Of a stretch of 64,000 nucleotides of DNA, positions 1-9,880 are shown piece after piece. The translations under genes were made by a program, and so were the position numbers. A model generated the notes under the pieces. The model was not told the DNA's origin. It did no database searches and worked only from the letters and a program-made list of their open reading frames with translations. The number at the start of each line of letters is the position of its first letter. Position 1 is the stretch's first letter. The DNA comes from Euleptes europaea (taxonomy: Eukaryota; Chordata; Lepidosauria; Squamata; Sphaerodactylidae): NCBI RefSeq assembly GCF_029931775.1, contig NC_079332.1:18545803-18609802 (forward strand). Reading direction: 5' to 3'.

Positions 1-1395
1 ACTTAACATATCTGTTTTTTGCCACCCTCTGTCACCTGGGTCAAACCAGACATATGCCAGGAACTTTGTGTTTGAATACCCCAGCAATTTTTTTTTTAAC
101 TTAGAAAAACTCCCCTCCCCAAATCAGGCTCTCATATGCCTGCAAACGTTAAAAGAACTTCTTGGAGCTCTGAAGATGGAGCTGCCGTGCTCCTCAGGTT
201 CAGCCTATAATTCCGGTCTCTTTGCTGTCTGTCCTGGGCCCATAACCTGATGGCACTGTGCCCCCTGAGTCCAGCTGACATTAATAAGCCCCATGTCAAA
301 AGGAATTGAAAATCAGCTAGAGACTTAAGCTGCTATCTTGTTCACTGCCTGTTCACATTCCTGAAATAAAAAAAGCAGTTTCTTTCTTACCTTGTCTAAT
401 TCTTTTGCGTCAGAGGGTAATTGTGTGGGTTTGCAGCCATGTCAGTCGAATCTAGCTGTGCTTTTGCTGTGTGTCAATGTGTGTCAAAACGCAACCTTGT
501 TTGTGTGTGCAGGTGTAAGATGTGGTAACTTTAGCTTAGCTCACTCAGCAACACTTTTCATCTGCTACCTGGCTGGCATCGCAGCATACCAGTAGGGCTG
601 TTTTATGCCCCCTCTCCAAGGTCCTCTGGCAAAAAGTGGGCTCCAAAAGACATTTGGAGGAATCTTAGCCCAGCAGGAGCTTGTTCATGGCCTGTTTTGG
701 ATGCTGCACCAGTAGGTGGGTAGTTCATTCATACAAGTAAACCAAGGTTGGAGTTCTGCAAGCAGAGCCCATAAATTCCTGGCTGCGCATGAAAAATTCC
801 CTCTGTTTGACATCCGAAGCAGTGCCCACTCCTAGACATTCTGTCCCAGGCGTGGCTTCACCTGCTTGGTGCCAGAATGCCAACCTCTGTTTCCTTGTTT
901 GCTGTCATCAAGCCACAGATGGCCCCGATTGTGCTGTCTTTGTGTCTTCTGTGGAAGGTAACTGTGTTATGGCCTCCTGCTCATAAAAAAGGCAGGCTGT
1001 CCCTGCATCCCAGCATTAACTCAGCAGCGAACATTGAAAGTGTGAGGCAAACAACACCAGGAGTTGACATCATGTCTGGAAGCGTCTTCCTTTTCCTATT
1101 TTGTTGAATAACATCCAGGCTGATGAGGAATTCTGGAGAACACAAAAAGTATGTGTCATTTGGTTGGTCCGGATAAAAGGTATTCTGTGGATTGTGTTCT
1201 GGGTTTTTTTATATTTCTGAATTTCATTTCCCTCACTTATGTGGAAGTACCTTAATAATCTCTAAGAACATTTTTAGGAGTTTCCTGTTCTGAGGAAGAG
1301 GTGTAAAACTGTCCTATTTCAATGTTTCTGGTAATCCAGGAATTTTGGAATGCTCAATGCTCAGTCTCTGGCTTGTTTAATGCACGACCCTTGAT
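1..1395. other. Upstream intergenic sequence, no recognised feature
   Basis: I see no convincing exon, RNA gene or interspersed repeat here. The open frames are short and show no family resemblance. Base composition is ordinary and there is no CpG cluster. It lies upstream of the SNN CpG island; in human the gene on this side is LITAF, but nothing here resembles it. Confidence 0.4.
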
Positions 1396-1590
1396 ACATG
1401 AACATACACACAAAGCTGCCTCATACTGAATAAGACCATCGGTCCATCAAGGTCAGTATGGTCTACTCAGACATGCAGGTAGAGGTCCTTCACCTCATCT
1501 GCTGCCAGATCCAAAACTGGAGATGTTGGGGATTGAGCCTGGGACCTTCTGCATGCCAAGCAGATGCTGTGTCTCAGCCCCTCTCACAAA
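1396..1590 (-). repeat. tRNA-Ala-headed SINE
   Basis: On the - strand this reads as a tRNA-like head with box B (GGTYCAATCCC type) and a GCATGCAGAAGG anticodon-arm region, then CTCCAGTT and a body ending in GCCTTATACTGAATCAGACC-type sequence. Several further copies occur in the window. This one is diverged and is an insertion, not a functional tRNA. Confidence 0.8.
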
Positions 1591-1628
1591 CAATACATGG
1601 TCTTTTTAGTTGTGGCCAGTGAACTATT

Positions 1629-1836
1629 ACATGAACACACATGAAGCTGTCTTATACTGACTCAGACCATCAAGGTCAGTATGGTCTACTCTGACTGGCA
1701 GAGGCTCTCCAGGGTCTCAGGCAGAGGTCTTTCACTAGTCACCTACTGCCCGGTCCCTTTAACTGGAGATGCTGGGAATTAAACCTGGGATCTTCTGCAT
1801 GCAAAACAGAGGCTCTTCTACTGATCCCAGCCCCTA
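1629..1836 (-). repeat. tRNA-Ala-headed SINE
   Basis: Second copy of the same SINE in the same orientation, about 40 bases after the first. It keeps the AACTGGAGATGCTGGG junction and the CTCCAGGGTCTCAGGC body segment that identify the family. Confidence 0.82.
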
Positions 1837-2609
1837 ATAATTCTGATTGCCCTGCCCCAAAGGAATGAGTGAGGCATCTTATATATGTATAATCCTGCCT
1901 GCCCCCTTCACCTAAAAACACACAAAAAACCACGTTTTTTTCCAGTCTTGTTAAAATCTATTTTTCTCTGAATTAGGCCTGGGCTGAATTATACTGTCAG
2001 AAAGATTGTGTTGTTTTTTCTCCTTCGGTTTCCTTCAAGATAAATCGTAATTACATATTTAAAACATCGGTATGAACAATTTAAGAGCTTATATGCTTCA
2101 GGGATTTGGGGGGGGGGCAGTGTAGGTTCTGTGTGGGGGAAGGAACTGATTTATTCATTTTAAAATGTTTACATCACACCATTGTGTGAAGCTCCAGGCA
2201 ACTTACAGTTTGTTTTTAAAATGGGTTCATTAAAACAATGGCAAACATCAGCCCAAATGCAGTACACTGTCACAAAATTAAAAATTTCTGCACAACAGTA
2301 AACAAGGAACCAGGGACCGGTCAGGGAAAACTCAAAGCAGGTTCTCTGCAACCACAATTGCAGGTCAGCAAAAAGTCATGCAAAAGAGACTACCATACGG
2401 GCTTTCCCGAAAACGGCCAGCGTCCATTTTCTGGCAGCCACAGCGAAGGCTTAGGAGCAGACTGCAGACAGAAATCACCTCTTGGTCGGAAGGGGCAATG
2501 TAATCCATGGCTGCACTGCATCATAGGCTTTGTAGTCTTTTCAACACTCGGCCGAATCATTTGCGGAAAAGGGTTGAAGCGATGCAAGAACACAGAAGGA
2601 CCAGAATGG

Positions 2610-3332
2610 GAGTTCTACTTATGGGTAACAAAAATGAGGGACATGCATACTGGATGGGGGATGCACTTCTGGGTAGCAGTGTGTGTGAACAAGATCTTGG
2701 GGTACAGGTGGACCGTAAATATGCAGCAACAAAAGAGGCTAATGCGACCTTGGGATGTACCAACAGAGGCATAACATCCAAATGACAAGATGTCAAAGTT
2801 TTGCTGTACACTGCATTGGTCAGGCTGCACCTGGAGTCCTGTGTGCAGTTCTGGAGGCCTCCCTTCAAAAAGGATGTGGGCAAAATGGAGTGGGTGCAGA
2901 GGAGAGCGACGAGGATGACCAGGGGCCTGGAGACCAGGCCCTGCGAGGAAAGGCTGAGGGAGTTGGGAATGCTTAGTCTGGAGATGAGGAGGTTGAGGGG
3001 GGACAAGAGTGCTCTCTTCAAGTATTTGAAGGGCTGTCGCTTAAGAGGAGGGCAGGGAGCTGTTCCTCTTGGCAGCAGAGGAGAGGACTCGCAAGAATGG
3101 GTTTAAATTGGGGGCGGAAAGGTACAGGCTGGATATTAGAATTTTTTTTTTTTAAGTAAGAGTTGTTCAACAGTGGAATCAGCTACTTCGGGAGGTGGTG
3201 AGCTTCCCCCTCACTGGCAGTCTTTAAGCAGAGGCTGGACAAGCACTTCTCGGGGATGCTCTAGGCTGATTCTGCATTAAGCAGGGGGTTGGACCCCTAT
3301 GGCCCCTTCCAAGTCTATGATTCTGTGATCAA
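2610..3332 (+). mobile_element. CR1 LINE, 5'-truncated
   Basis: The fragment holds the C-terminal part of the CR1 ORF2 protein and the 3' end. Translation in broken frames gives the family signatures [30 protein letters not shown] and [20 protein letters not shown]. It ends with the CR1 3' signature (TTCCAAGTCTATGATTCTGTG). A 5'-truncated, long-dead copy. Confidence 0.9.
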
Positions 3333-3772
3333 AATAACTTAACTATTTCATAGGCAATCCACCACAGCTGGTAAGAGCCCATCTGTTGCACCAGACCATC
3401 TCCTCCGAGCTCCGGTCGTAATGTGATACTAAAGAAATGTCCGGACAAATGCAGCACCACACCCCAAACCAACCAGTATGAGCTCACCGAAGCCCTCCTC
3501 TCTAAATGAGTCCAGCAAGGAGTTGCATGTGTGTGCTTGTGGGGTGTTTGTGTTGGGGGCAGCAATGCAGCAGTTGGCTGACCCATGACTAAAGGAACCC
3601 CATGTGCCGGGCCTTCCTTTTCTGTAGGGGCAACTATTTGTTGCGGAAGGTTGTGGGGTGGGGTGGGGGTGGATTCTGGAAGGGAAACTTATTCAGAAGG
3701 GATCTGGCCTGGGCAGCGGTGGTCCTTGGGGTTTTGCTCCCCCCCCAGACACTCCCCCCTTACCGCTCTTTA

Positions 3773-4104
3773 AAAAGAAGAAGAAAAAGAAGAAGAGTTG
3801 GTTTTTATACCCCTTTTCTCTCCCCTTTAAGGAGTCTCAGAGCAGCTTACAATCTCCTTCCCTTCCTCTCCCCACAACAGACACTTTGTGAAGTAGGTGA
3901 GGCTGAATGAGTTCAGAGAGAACTGTGACTAGCCCAAGGTCACCCAGCTGGCTTCATGTGGAGGAGTGGGGAAACCAGCCCGGTTCACCAGATTAGCCTC
4001 TGCTGCTCATGTGGAGGAGTGGGGAATCAAACCTGGTTCTCCAGATCAGAGTCCACCACTCCAAACCACCGCTCTTAACCACTACTACACCACGCTGGCT
4101 CTCA
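3773..4104 (-). repeat. tRNA-headed CORE-type SINE (family A)
   Basis: The most abundant SINE of the window. On its own strand it starts with a tRNA-like head (TGGTGTAGTGGTTAAGAG box A region, GGTTTGATTCCCC box B). It then has a GGGCTAGTCACAGTTCTC segment resembling the CORE/MIR central region. The 3' end gives AAAAACCAACTC followed by a (CTT)n tail. This copy is nearly full length. Confidence 0.88.
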
Positions 4105-4649
4105 AAGAGCACGGCAAGCCCCACAGGGCTTCCTAAGCTCTGGCAAGAGGGCTTTGGCTGCTGCCCCACCAACCAGGAATGGGGGCCAAACTCTTGCAAG
4201 AGAAACAGGGATCTCGCAAGAGCGTGGGAACTGGCATGCCCAGTTGGTGCAGCCGCCGCCAAACAGGCCTGAAGGAACGGAGGAGGAAAGGGTGAGTCCC
4301 TCCTCTGGCTCCCAGGTGAGCAGGAGGGGGCCACACCCCCAAATCCACCGCCTGCCTGGAACTGGGGTGTGTGCTCGTGTGTCGTTCATAGCATCCCAGG
4401 TTCACAAATAGAAATTTGGCGCTTGTCAGTCATCTTGGCACCTGGGAACGCATTGGTTGTGGCACCCGAAGGCGGGAGCAGGTTTCCTTCCCAGAGAGCA
4501 ACTGGGCAGGATCCGGCCTGCAGTGACCTAACCTTTTGCAAAAAGGAACTTTGAAAATGTGTGTGTGGGAGGGGGCCTGGAACAGCATCCTGAAGGGGGG
4601 GGGACATTTCCCAAGAGCTCCCCTGTGACTTTGGACCTGCTAGGCAGAC

Positions 4650-4915
4650 CTTACCTGGAAGCAAAGTCCCGTTGAACACAGTGGGACTTACTTCTAAGCA
4701 ACACGGCCATAATCCTCTGCGCACCTGGGAGTCGGCCCCCTTGAACCCAGTGGGGCGGGCTTTCCCAGTCGATGTGCAGAGAACTGGGCTGTGTGAGCAC
4801 TGAACTCTGGCTGGATCGTGGCCCATGTTGCATACAAAGAATTGGGTACGCAGCCAGATTCTATGCATGTTTACTCAGAAGTAGGTCTTCAGTTCAGCGC
4901 ACCACACCTTTTGCA
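4650..4915. repeat. Interspersed repeat with CAGTGGGACTTACTTCT motif
   Basis: The segment contains GTTGAACACAGTGGGACTTACTTCTAAG, then related wording such as TTGAACCCAGTGGGGCGGGC and ATGCATGTTTACTCAGAAGT. I recognise this wording as a common old squamate repeat, but I cannot name its class or exact ends. Confidence 0.5.
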
Positions 4916-5542
4916 TTCAGTGTCATAACTAATAGCTTCTACTCCACCCCCCCAGTGGGGGAGAGGAATCTTCCCTGCCCAATTCCTGGAGACTGGGGCT
5001 GGGTGCTGCTGCTAAAATCCCAGTTTCTCCCTGTTCAGATAGACTGCTCCTGCTTAGAAACATAGGATGATGACGTTTGGTGTCCAGTCTGCAGCTGCCT
5101 GCTCTGATGGTCTGCCCTCCTCTGCCAATAGCTCTTCCGTAGCTGAATGTGTTGGGCTGCAGGAGCAGAGCCAACGAGAAGCAGGTGCTGCTCTGCCTGG
5201 CCTACTGCCCGTACCAAGCCTCCAAGCCAGCCAGCTTTTCATGGACAGCCACAAGAACATGCTTGAAGCACTGAACCCTTCAGCCTTCTGTTCACACTGT
5301 CCATGCATCACAGCGTTTGGGGGGCAGGAGGGCTTGCTGCCCCGCCCTGCGGTGGGATTCGGAAGAGAATCTGCCCCTACCCTCTGCCAGGTACATCTGC
5401 GGGGGGGGGGGGTTGTATTGGCATTGCACTTGGGCCATTAAGTCGGCTGCAGCAAAATCTGGAGTCTTGCGGCACGGTCAGGTCTAAAAGCTTTATTTGT
5501 TGGGGCAGAAGCGTCTAAGGGCCAGCAAACCCCCCCCCCCAT

Positions 5543-5740
5543 GGCCGGAGGACAGGGTTGCCATCCTCCAGGCGGGGGGGGGGGCTGGAGTTCTCTTCGA
5601 ATTACAGCTGATCTCCAGACGCCAGAGGCCAGTTCCCCTGCAGGAAAAGGCTGCCTTGGGAGGTGAAACCGAGGGCACTCGGAGCCCGGGAGGTCTCCAG
5701 CTAGTCCCTGGAGGTTGGCACCCCTCCCCATCGCGTTCTC
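5543..5740. repeat. Interspersed repeat (GTTGCCATCCTCCAGG type) at edge of the CpG island
   Basis: It contains AGGGTTGCCATCCTCCAGG, ATTACAGCTGATCTCCAGA and CAGTTCCCCTGCAGGAAAA in the order seen in a very common squamate repeat. It lies within about 300 bases upstream of the probable SNN exon 1, so it is part of, or borders, the promoter region. The class is not certain. Confidence 0.6.
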
Positions 5741-5964
5741 CGGGCCCGGGGGACGCTGGGCCGGCGACGAGTGGGGGAAGCCGGCCTCCAGGCGTGGCCG
5801 GGGGACCCCCCGGGACGGCTCCCGGGCTCCAGCGGCGGCGCTCCGCCCCCCCGGGGGAAACGACTGCTTTGGAGGGGGGGGGCTGCCCCTCAACCCTTCG
5901 TGCGAAAGCCCCCCAGCCCCCCCGGGGGCCGGCGCTCCTCCTGCGGGGGCGGCGGCCGCCGCTC

Positions 5965-6036
5965 ATTGGCCGCGGCTGCCGTCGAGGCGGAGGCGGCGGA
6001 CGGGCGGGCGGACGGGCAGAGGCGGCCGCGGCCCCG
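5965..6036 (+). other. SNN: Probable non-coding exon 1 of SNN (5'UTR), start uncertain
   Basis: The 3' end is set by the donor GTGAGC starting at 6037. The start is a guess just after the inverted CCAAT box and could lie tens of bases either way. SNN is known as a two-exon gene whose whole reading frame sits in exon 2, which fits a non-coding exon here and an acceptor at 21035. A transcript read is needed to confirm the junction. Confidence 0.45.
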
Positions 6037-6589
6037 GTGAGCTCCCGCCGGACGGGGACGGGGACGGGGACGGGGGGGCTGCAGGGGGGGCTGCAGGGCG
6101 GGCGGGCGGGCGGGGGTCGCCGCTCCCAGCCCCCCCCCCGGGCCGGCGCTCAGCGAACAAAGGGAGGCGGGCGAGGCGGAGCGCGCAGCAGAGAGGGGCT
6201 GCTGGGGGGGGGGGAGGGGGCCGGACTGCGGGGCTCCCCCCCCCCCGGTGGGTGCCCGGCGGCACTGCAAAGGGCCTGGGCGGACGCGTGTTGGGGGGAG
6301 GGCATCCCCCCAGGGGGGCCGGGGGGGGGCTGGCTGGCTGCAGCCCTGGAGGAGGAGGAGGAGGAGGAGGAGAGGCGGGCGGGCCCTGGGCTCTCCCTGG
6401 GCAGCGGGCAGGCGCCCCCCCCCCCCCGGCTGCTCCCTCCGCACACGCCCCCCCCCTTCAGGCCCGGAAGAGGACCTCTGGGCCCCGTGGAGGACCCCCT
6501 CTGCCGCAGTGATGGAAGGGGCTTCCTTGGGGCCCCCGCCCAGCAAGCCCTTGGGGGCTGGGGCTAACCCCCCCCCCCAGCAAATTGCA

Positions 6590-6785
6590 ACACGTGAAGC
6601 ACGCCCCGCGACTGAACCAGACCAGACCCCCCCCCTCGGGGTCCATCCGAGCCAGCCTTCTCTACTCAGGCCGGCCGCGGCTCTCCGGGGTCTCAGGCTC
6701 ACCTGCCTGCTCCCTTGCCCTTGGGGGGTGGAAGGGGGGGTCTTCTGCGTGCCAAGCAGGGGCTCTGCCACTCAGCCACGGCCTC
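6590..6785 (-). repeat. tRNA-Ala-headed SINE, GC-enriched old copy
   Basis: Recognisable by TCTGCGTGCCAAGCAGGGGC, GGCTCTGCCACTCAG, CTCTCCGGGGTCTCAGGC and the CTGAACCAGACC end. It is heavily diverged towards G and C, as expected for an old insertion kept inside a CpG island. It lies in the first 700 bases of SNN intron 1. Confidence 0.7.
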
Positions 6786-8404
6786 CTTTGGCCGCCCTCC
6801 GCCCGCAAGGGTGCTCCCCAGGGACAGGGGCTTGTGATCTAGTCAGAATCTGCCCCCCCCCCGTGATGGTCTGCAGAACGTCCCCAAATGTCCTGTTTGC
6901 CCTGTTCCGACGAACAGCCTTCACCCTCCGAGGAGGTGGCCAAGAGAGGAGAACTTGAGCGGATGCCCCCAGCCCAGTCCGGGGTGGCGAAGAAAAATGC
7001 CCAGCAGGGCCTTGGCGAAACGGGCAGCGTCCTGCTCCCGGGCGGGCTTGGGCGTCTCTGGCCGGAAAGGAGGCCAGACAGAGGACTTGAGGAGCAAAAC
7101 CGGCTTTGGACACCGAGGAGGGAACGGGGGTCAGCCCAGAGTCCGGACTGTCCTCCCTGAGAGAGGGTCTCGAAAGAGCCGTGGGCAAGACTGAGGCTTG
7201 GGCTGGATTCTGGCCCGGCCCTGGCGCAGAAGCCGCCTGGGTCGCCCCATAAGGTGGGGAGAAGCAGAGGCGGGTCCTTTGGGACCTCTCAGGGGTCTTG
7301 GGTACTGTCCAGGCTTCCAGACGGCTGAGTTTGGGGGCAGAGGGGGCCGGGTTGGCTTACATCTTCCTTAAGGGTCGGCTCTAGGAGGTCTTGCTGGGGG
7401 GGGGGGCTTGCAGTGCCCAAGGCACTCGGATCATTACTTAAAACTGTATGCAAATCTCAGTTTTATTTAAATGCCAATTAACGTCTCCATGAAACTGCTG
7501 GGAGACGTCGCCCAGAGATTTGGGGCACGCTCCTTTCTGCCCATCTCTAGCAGAATGTCTGGGGACGGTGAAGAACTGGGAGAAGGGGGCTTGCTCCAGA
7601 GGAATACGGAGGTGCCCTCGGTGGGGATTTGGGGCTAGGAGCGTGCCCTTTTCTGGGCAGGGTGCCTCTCCCCTAGAAGAAGCCAGTGTGTGCTCCTTGG
7701 GGAGGCTTCTCTGCTTCTTAGTCACGGAGTAAAGGGGTGGCCTTTCACCGGCTGCAGCCGTTCCTGGATAAGGCAGACCCGGGGACCCAGCCGCACATGC
7801 TTGGGGGACATCCCAGTTAGATTACTGCAACCTGCTGTATGTGGATCTGACCCAGGAGATTGCTTGGCACATTTGAAGCTTGGCCGCGTGGGTGCTGGCA
7901 GGTCATGAGCAAGGCTGGCACCACCGTTATCATCGGCGTCGGTGGCGGCTTTTCCCCCAGGCGTCCTTGAGGGTGCTGCCATTGCCCTCGGAAGGCTCTG
8001 GACATCTTGGGTTCAGGCTTGCCTCTGTGTTGGACCGCCTGGGCTTTAAGGCCTTGTGGTGGTGACTTCCTGTGGGAACTGACCTCACCTGAAGTAAGGG
8101 GCCTGCGGGGGGGGGGGGCTTTCAGCTGCTCACTCCCCCCCCCCCACAGGTGAGACCAGCATTGATGCAGAAGGCAGCTTTCTTTTGCAAGCCCTGTAGG
8201 CCGGCCAGCCGGCCTGAGTTGTTGTATCTGAAGTCTTAGGTTGTGTTCAAGTGTAACTTGTGGTTGTGAATTTGCAGCTTTCCTTCCTTCCTTTCTCCTG
8301 CCCTCAGTCCCTGGCCATGGGGCTTGCTTCTTTTATTAGGGGCCTGGGGGGGGGGCTTTTAAGGAAATTTATTGCCTAACATTGGTTTGTTTTCTGTTGC
8401 CCCG
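6786..8404. other. SNN intron 1, mostly unique sequence
   Basis: This is GC-rich sequence descending from the CpG island, with G-homopolymer runs. At 7820-7850 there is a short stretch translating as LDYCNLLYV, reminiscent of an L2-type reverse transcriptase remnant; this is weak. An ATGCAAAT octamer lies near 7448 but has no promoter context. I see no exon. Confidence 0.35.
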
Positions 8405-8757
8405 GAAGGTCAGACCAGAACCAACGGGTTGAAATTAAATCAAGAGTTTCTGTCTAGACATTAGGAAGAACTTCCTAGCAGTTAGAGCAGTTATTCAGTG
8501 GAACAGGCTTCCTCTGGAGGTGGTAAGCTCTCCTTCCCTGGAGGTTTTGAAGCAGAGGCTAGATGGCCATCTGTCAGCAATGCTGATTCTATGACCTCAG
8601 GCAGATGATGAGAGGGAGGGCATCTTCGCCATCTTCTGGGCATGGAGTAGGGGTCACTGGGTGTGTGTGCGGGGGGAGGTAGTTGTGAATTTCCTGCATT
8701 GTGCAGGGGTTGGATTAGATGGCCCTGGTGGTCCCTTCCAACTCTATGATTCTATGG
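8405..8757 (+). mobile_element. CR1 LINE 3' end
   Basis: 3' part of a CR1: AATCAAGAGTTTCTGTCTAG, AGGAAGAACTTCCTA, GGAACAGGCTTCCTCTGG, then TTGGATTAGATGGCC and the terminal CCAACTCTATGATTCTATGG. Non-coding 3' region only. Confidence 0.92.
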
Positions 8758-9683
8758 TAAGCAGAGGTTCCCACGGCACAAAGCCTCTCTGTTTGCACAG
8801 AGTGTTTTTGTCACTGCCTTCCGGCAGCGGACGTATTTGTTGGCAGAGCACTAGGTTCAGACCGAAGCTCCTGAAGGGGTCCCACAGGGGTCCGCTGTAG
8901 GGCAGAAGGAATGGGGCAGGATTCTGGGGGAGAGGCCGAGGGCCCCCTTGGGGCGCTGGGTCAGCTGCATCCTGCATGTGGGGGTAGGCATACCCTTCCA
9001 GGATGTCGTGTTCTGCATTTCCACATCCAGAGCCCTGATCCTCAGCTCACAGGCGCTGCAGTGGCGGAGACCGAAGCAGGTTTGTGCCCTGCTAGCACCC
9101 CAGACAGAGGTGGATTCTGATGGGGCTGTGCGTGTGGTTGGGGGCTACTTCGTGTCTCTGTGCCGGGTGACTGCGGCCCAAAGGACTGCAGACACATTAG
9201 CTGTGCTTCTTCGTTCTTTAATTGGCCGATGAACGGCCCAGATCCTGACTCGGTGTCGCCCGTTCCGAGTGGTGGTGCTTCTTCTTGTAATTTTCCTAGC
9301 CTGTCTCCTGGAGGGACACGCTTTAGGCCACTGCTCTGCCTGCTACCCCAGGTAGACCAGTGGGGAGAAGAGCAATAAAACCCAATGGCGTTTTTGAGTT
9401 GAGATCCTCCGGTGGCTCACCGGGGAGCAGGTGTGGCGCAGTGGGCGCCCCGGAAGACTAACAGCCTTTATTCCAGCGTAAAAGCGGCTGGGGACTCCGG
9501 TTTCATTTGGCAGCTGCAGATGGGCACGCTTGCCCCATTGGAGTCCGCAGGTGGTTGGCACCCAATGGGGGAGTCCTCTGAAGCTGGAGTTTTACTTGGG
9601 GCAAAAAGCCCCGGGCCACTTAAGCCTCAGGTGCTGCGGTGCAGGGAAAGCTCTTGGCTTGCTTATTTGTTACGCTTCCCTCT
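8758..9683. other. SNN intron 1, no recognised feature
   Basis: Mixed GC-rich sequence. The open frames are short and unlike any family I know. No repeat is recognised. Confidence 0.3.
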
Positions 9684-9880
9684 TGAACGCATGAAGCTGC
9701 CTTCTACTGAATCAGACCCTTGGTTGAAGTCAGTGGCTCTCCAGGGTCTCAGGCAGAGGTCTTTCCTGTCACCTCCTTGCCTAGTCCCTTTAACTGGAGA
9801 TGCTGCCGGGGATTGAACCTGGGACCTTCTGCATGCTAAGCAGAGGCTCTGCCACTGAGCTACAGCCCTTCCCCTCTTCC
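9684..9880 (-). repeat. tRNA-Ala-headed SINE
   Basis: Well preserved copy: ATGAAGCTGCCTTCTACTGA, CTCCAGGGTCTCAGGC, AACTGGAGATGCTG and a tRNA-like head read on the - strand (GTAGCTCAGTGGCAGAGCC, GGTTCAATCCC box B). Confidence 0.88.

Larger units (their letters stand above)
5640..7000. promoter_or_regulatory. SNN: CpG island, probable SNN promoter
   Basis: The segment is extremely GC-rich, with dense CpG, long G and C runs, GGGCGG/CCGCCC-type boxes and an inverted CCAAT box (ATTGG, 5965-5969). It is the only strong CpG island in the window and lies on the + strand side expected for SNN. A splice-donor-like CCCCG/GTGAGC sits at 6036/6037. Assignment to SNN is inferred from position, because no other + strand host gene is seen. 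Long open frames here are a by-product of GC richness. Confidence 0.65.

Noticed and set aside
1-1395. Short + strand frames as exons of an upstream gene such as LITAF
   Set aside because: None has splice sites around conserved wording, and LITAF's cysteine-rich motif is not seen.
5497-6958. Long open frames on both strands in the GC-rich island (up to about 350 codons)
   Set aside because: They are Pro/Gly/Arg-rich, occur in several overlapping frames at once and lack family resemblance. Stop codons are rare in such GC-rich DNA, so open length carries no meaning.
7448-7455. Octamer ATGCAAAT as a promoter element
   Set aside because: A single octamer in an intron with no TATA box, start site or exon nearby is expected by chance.
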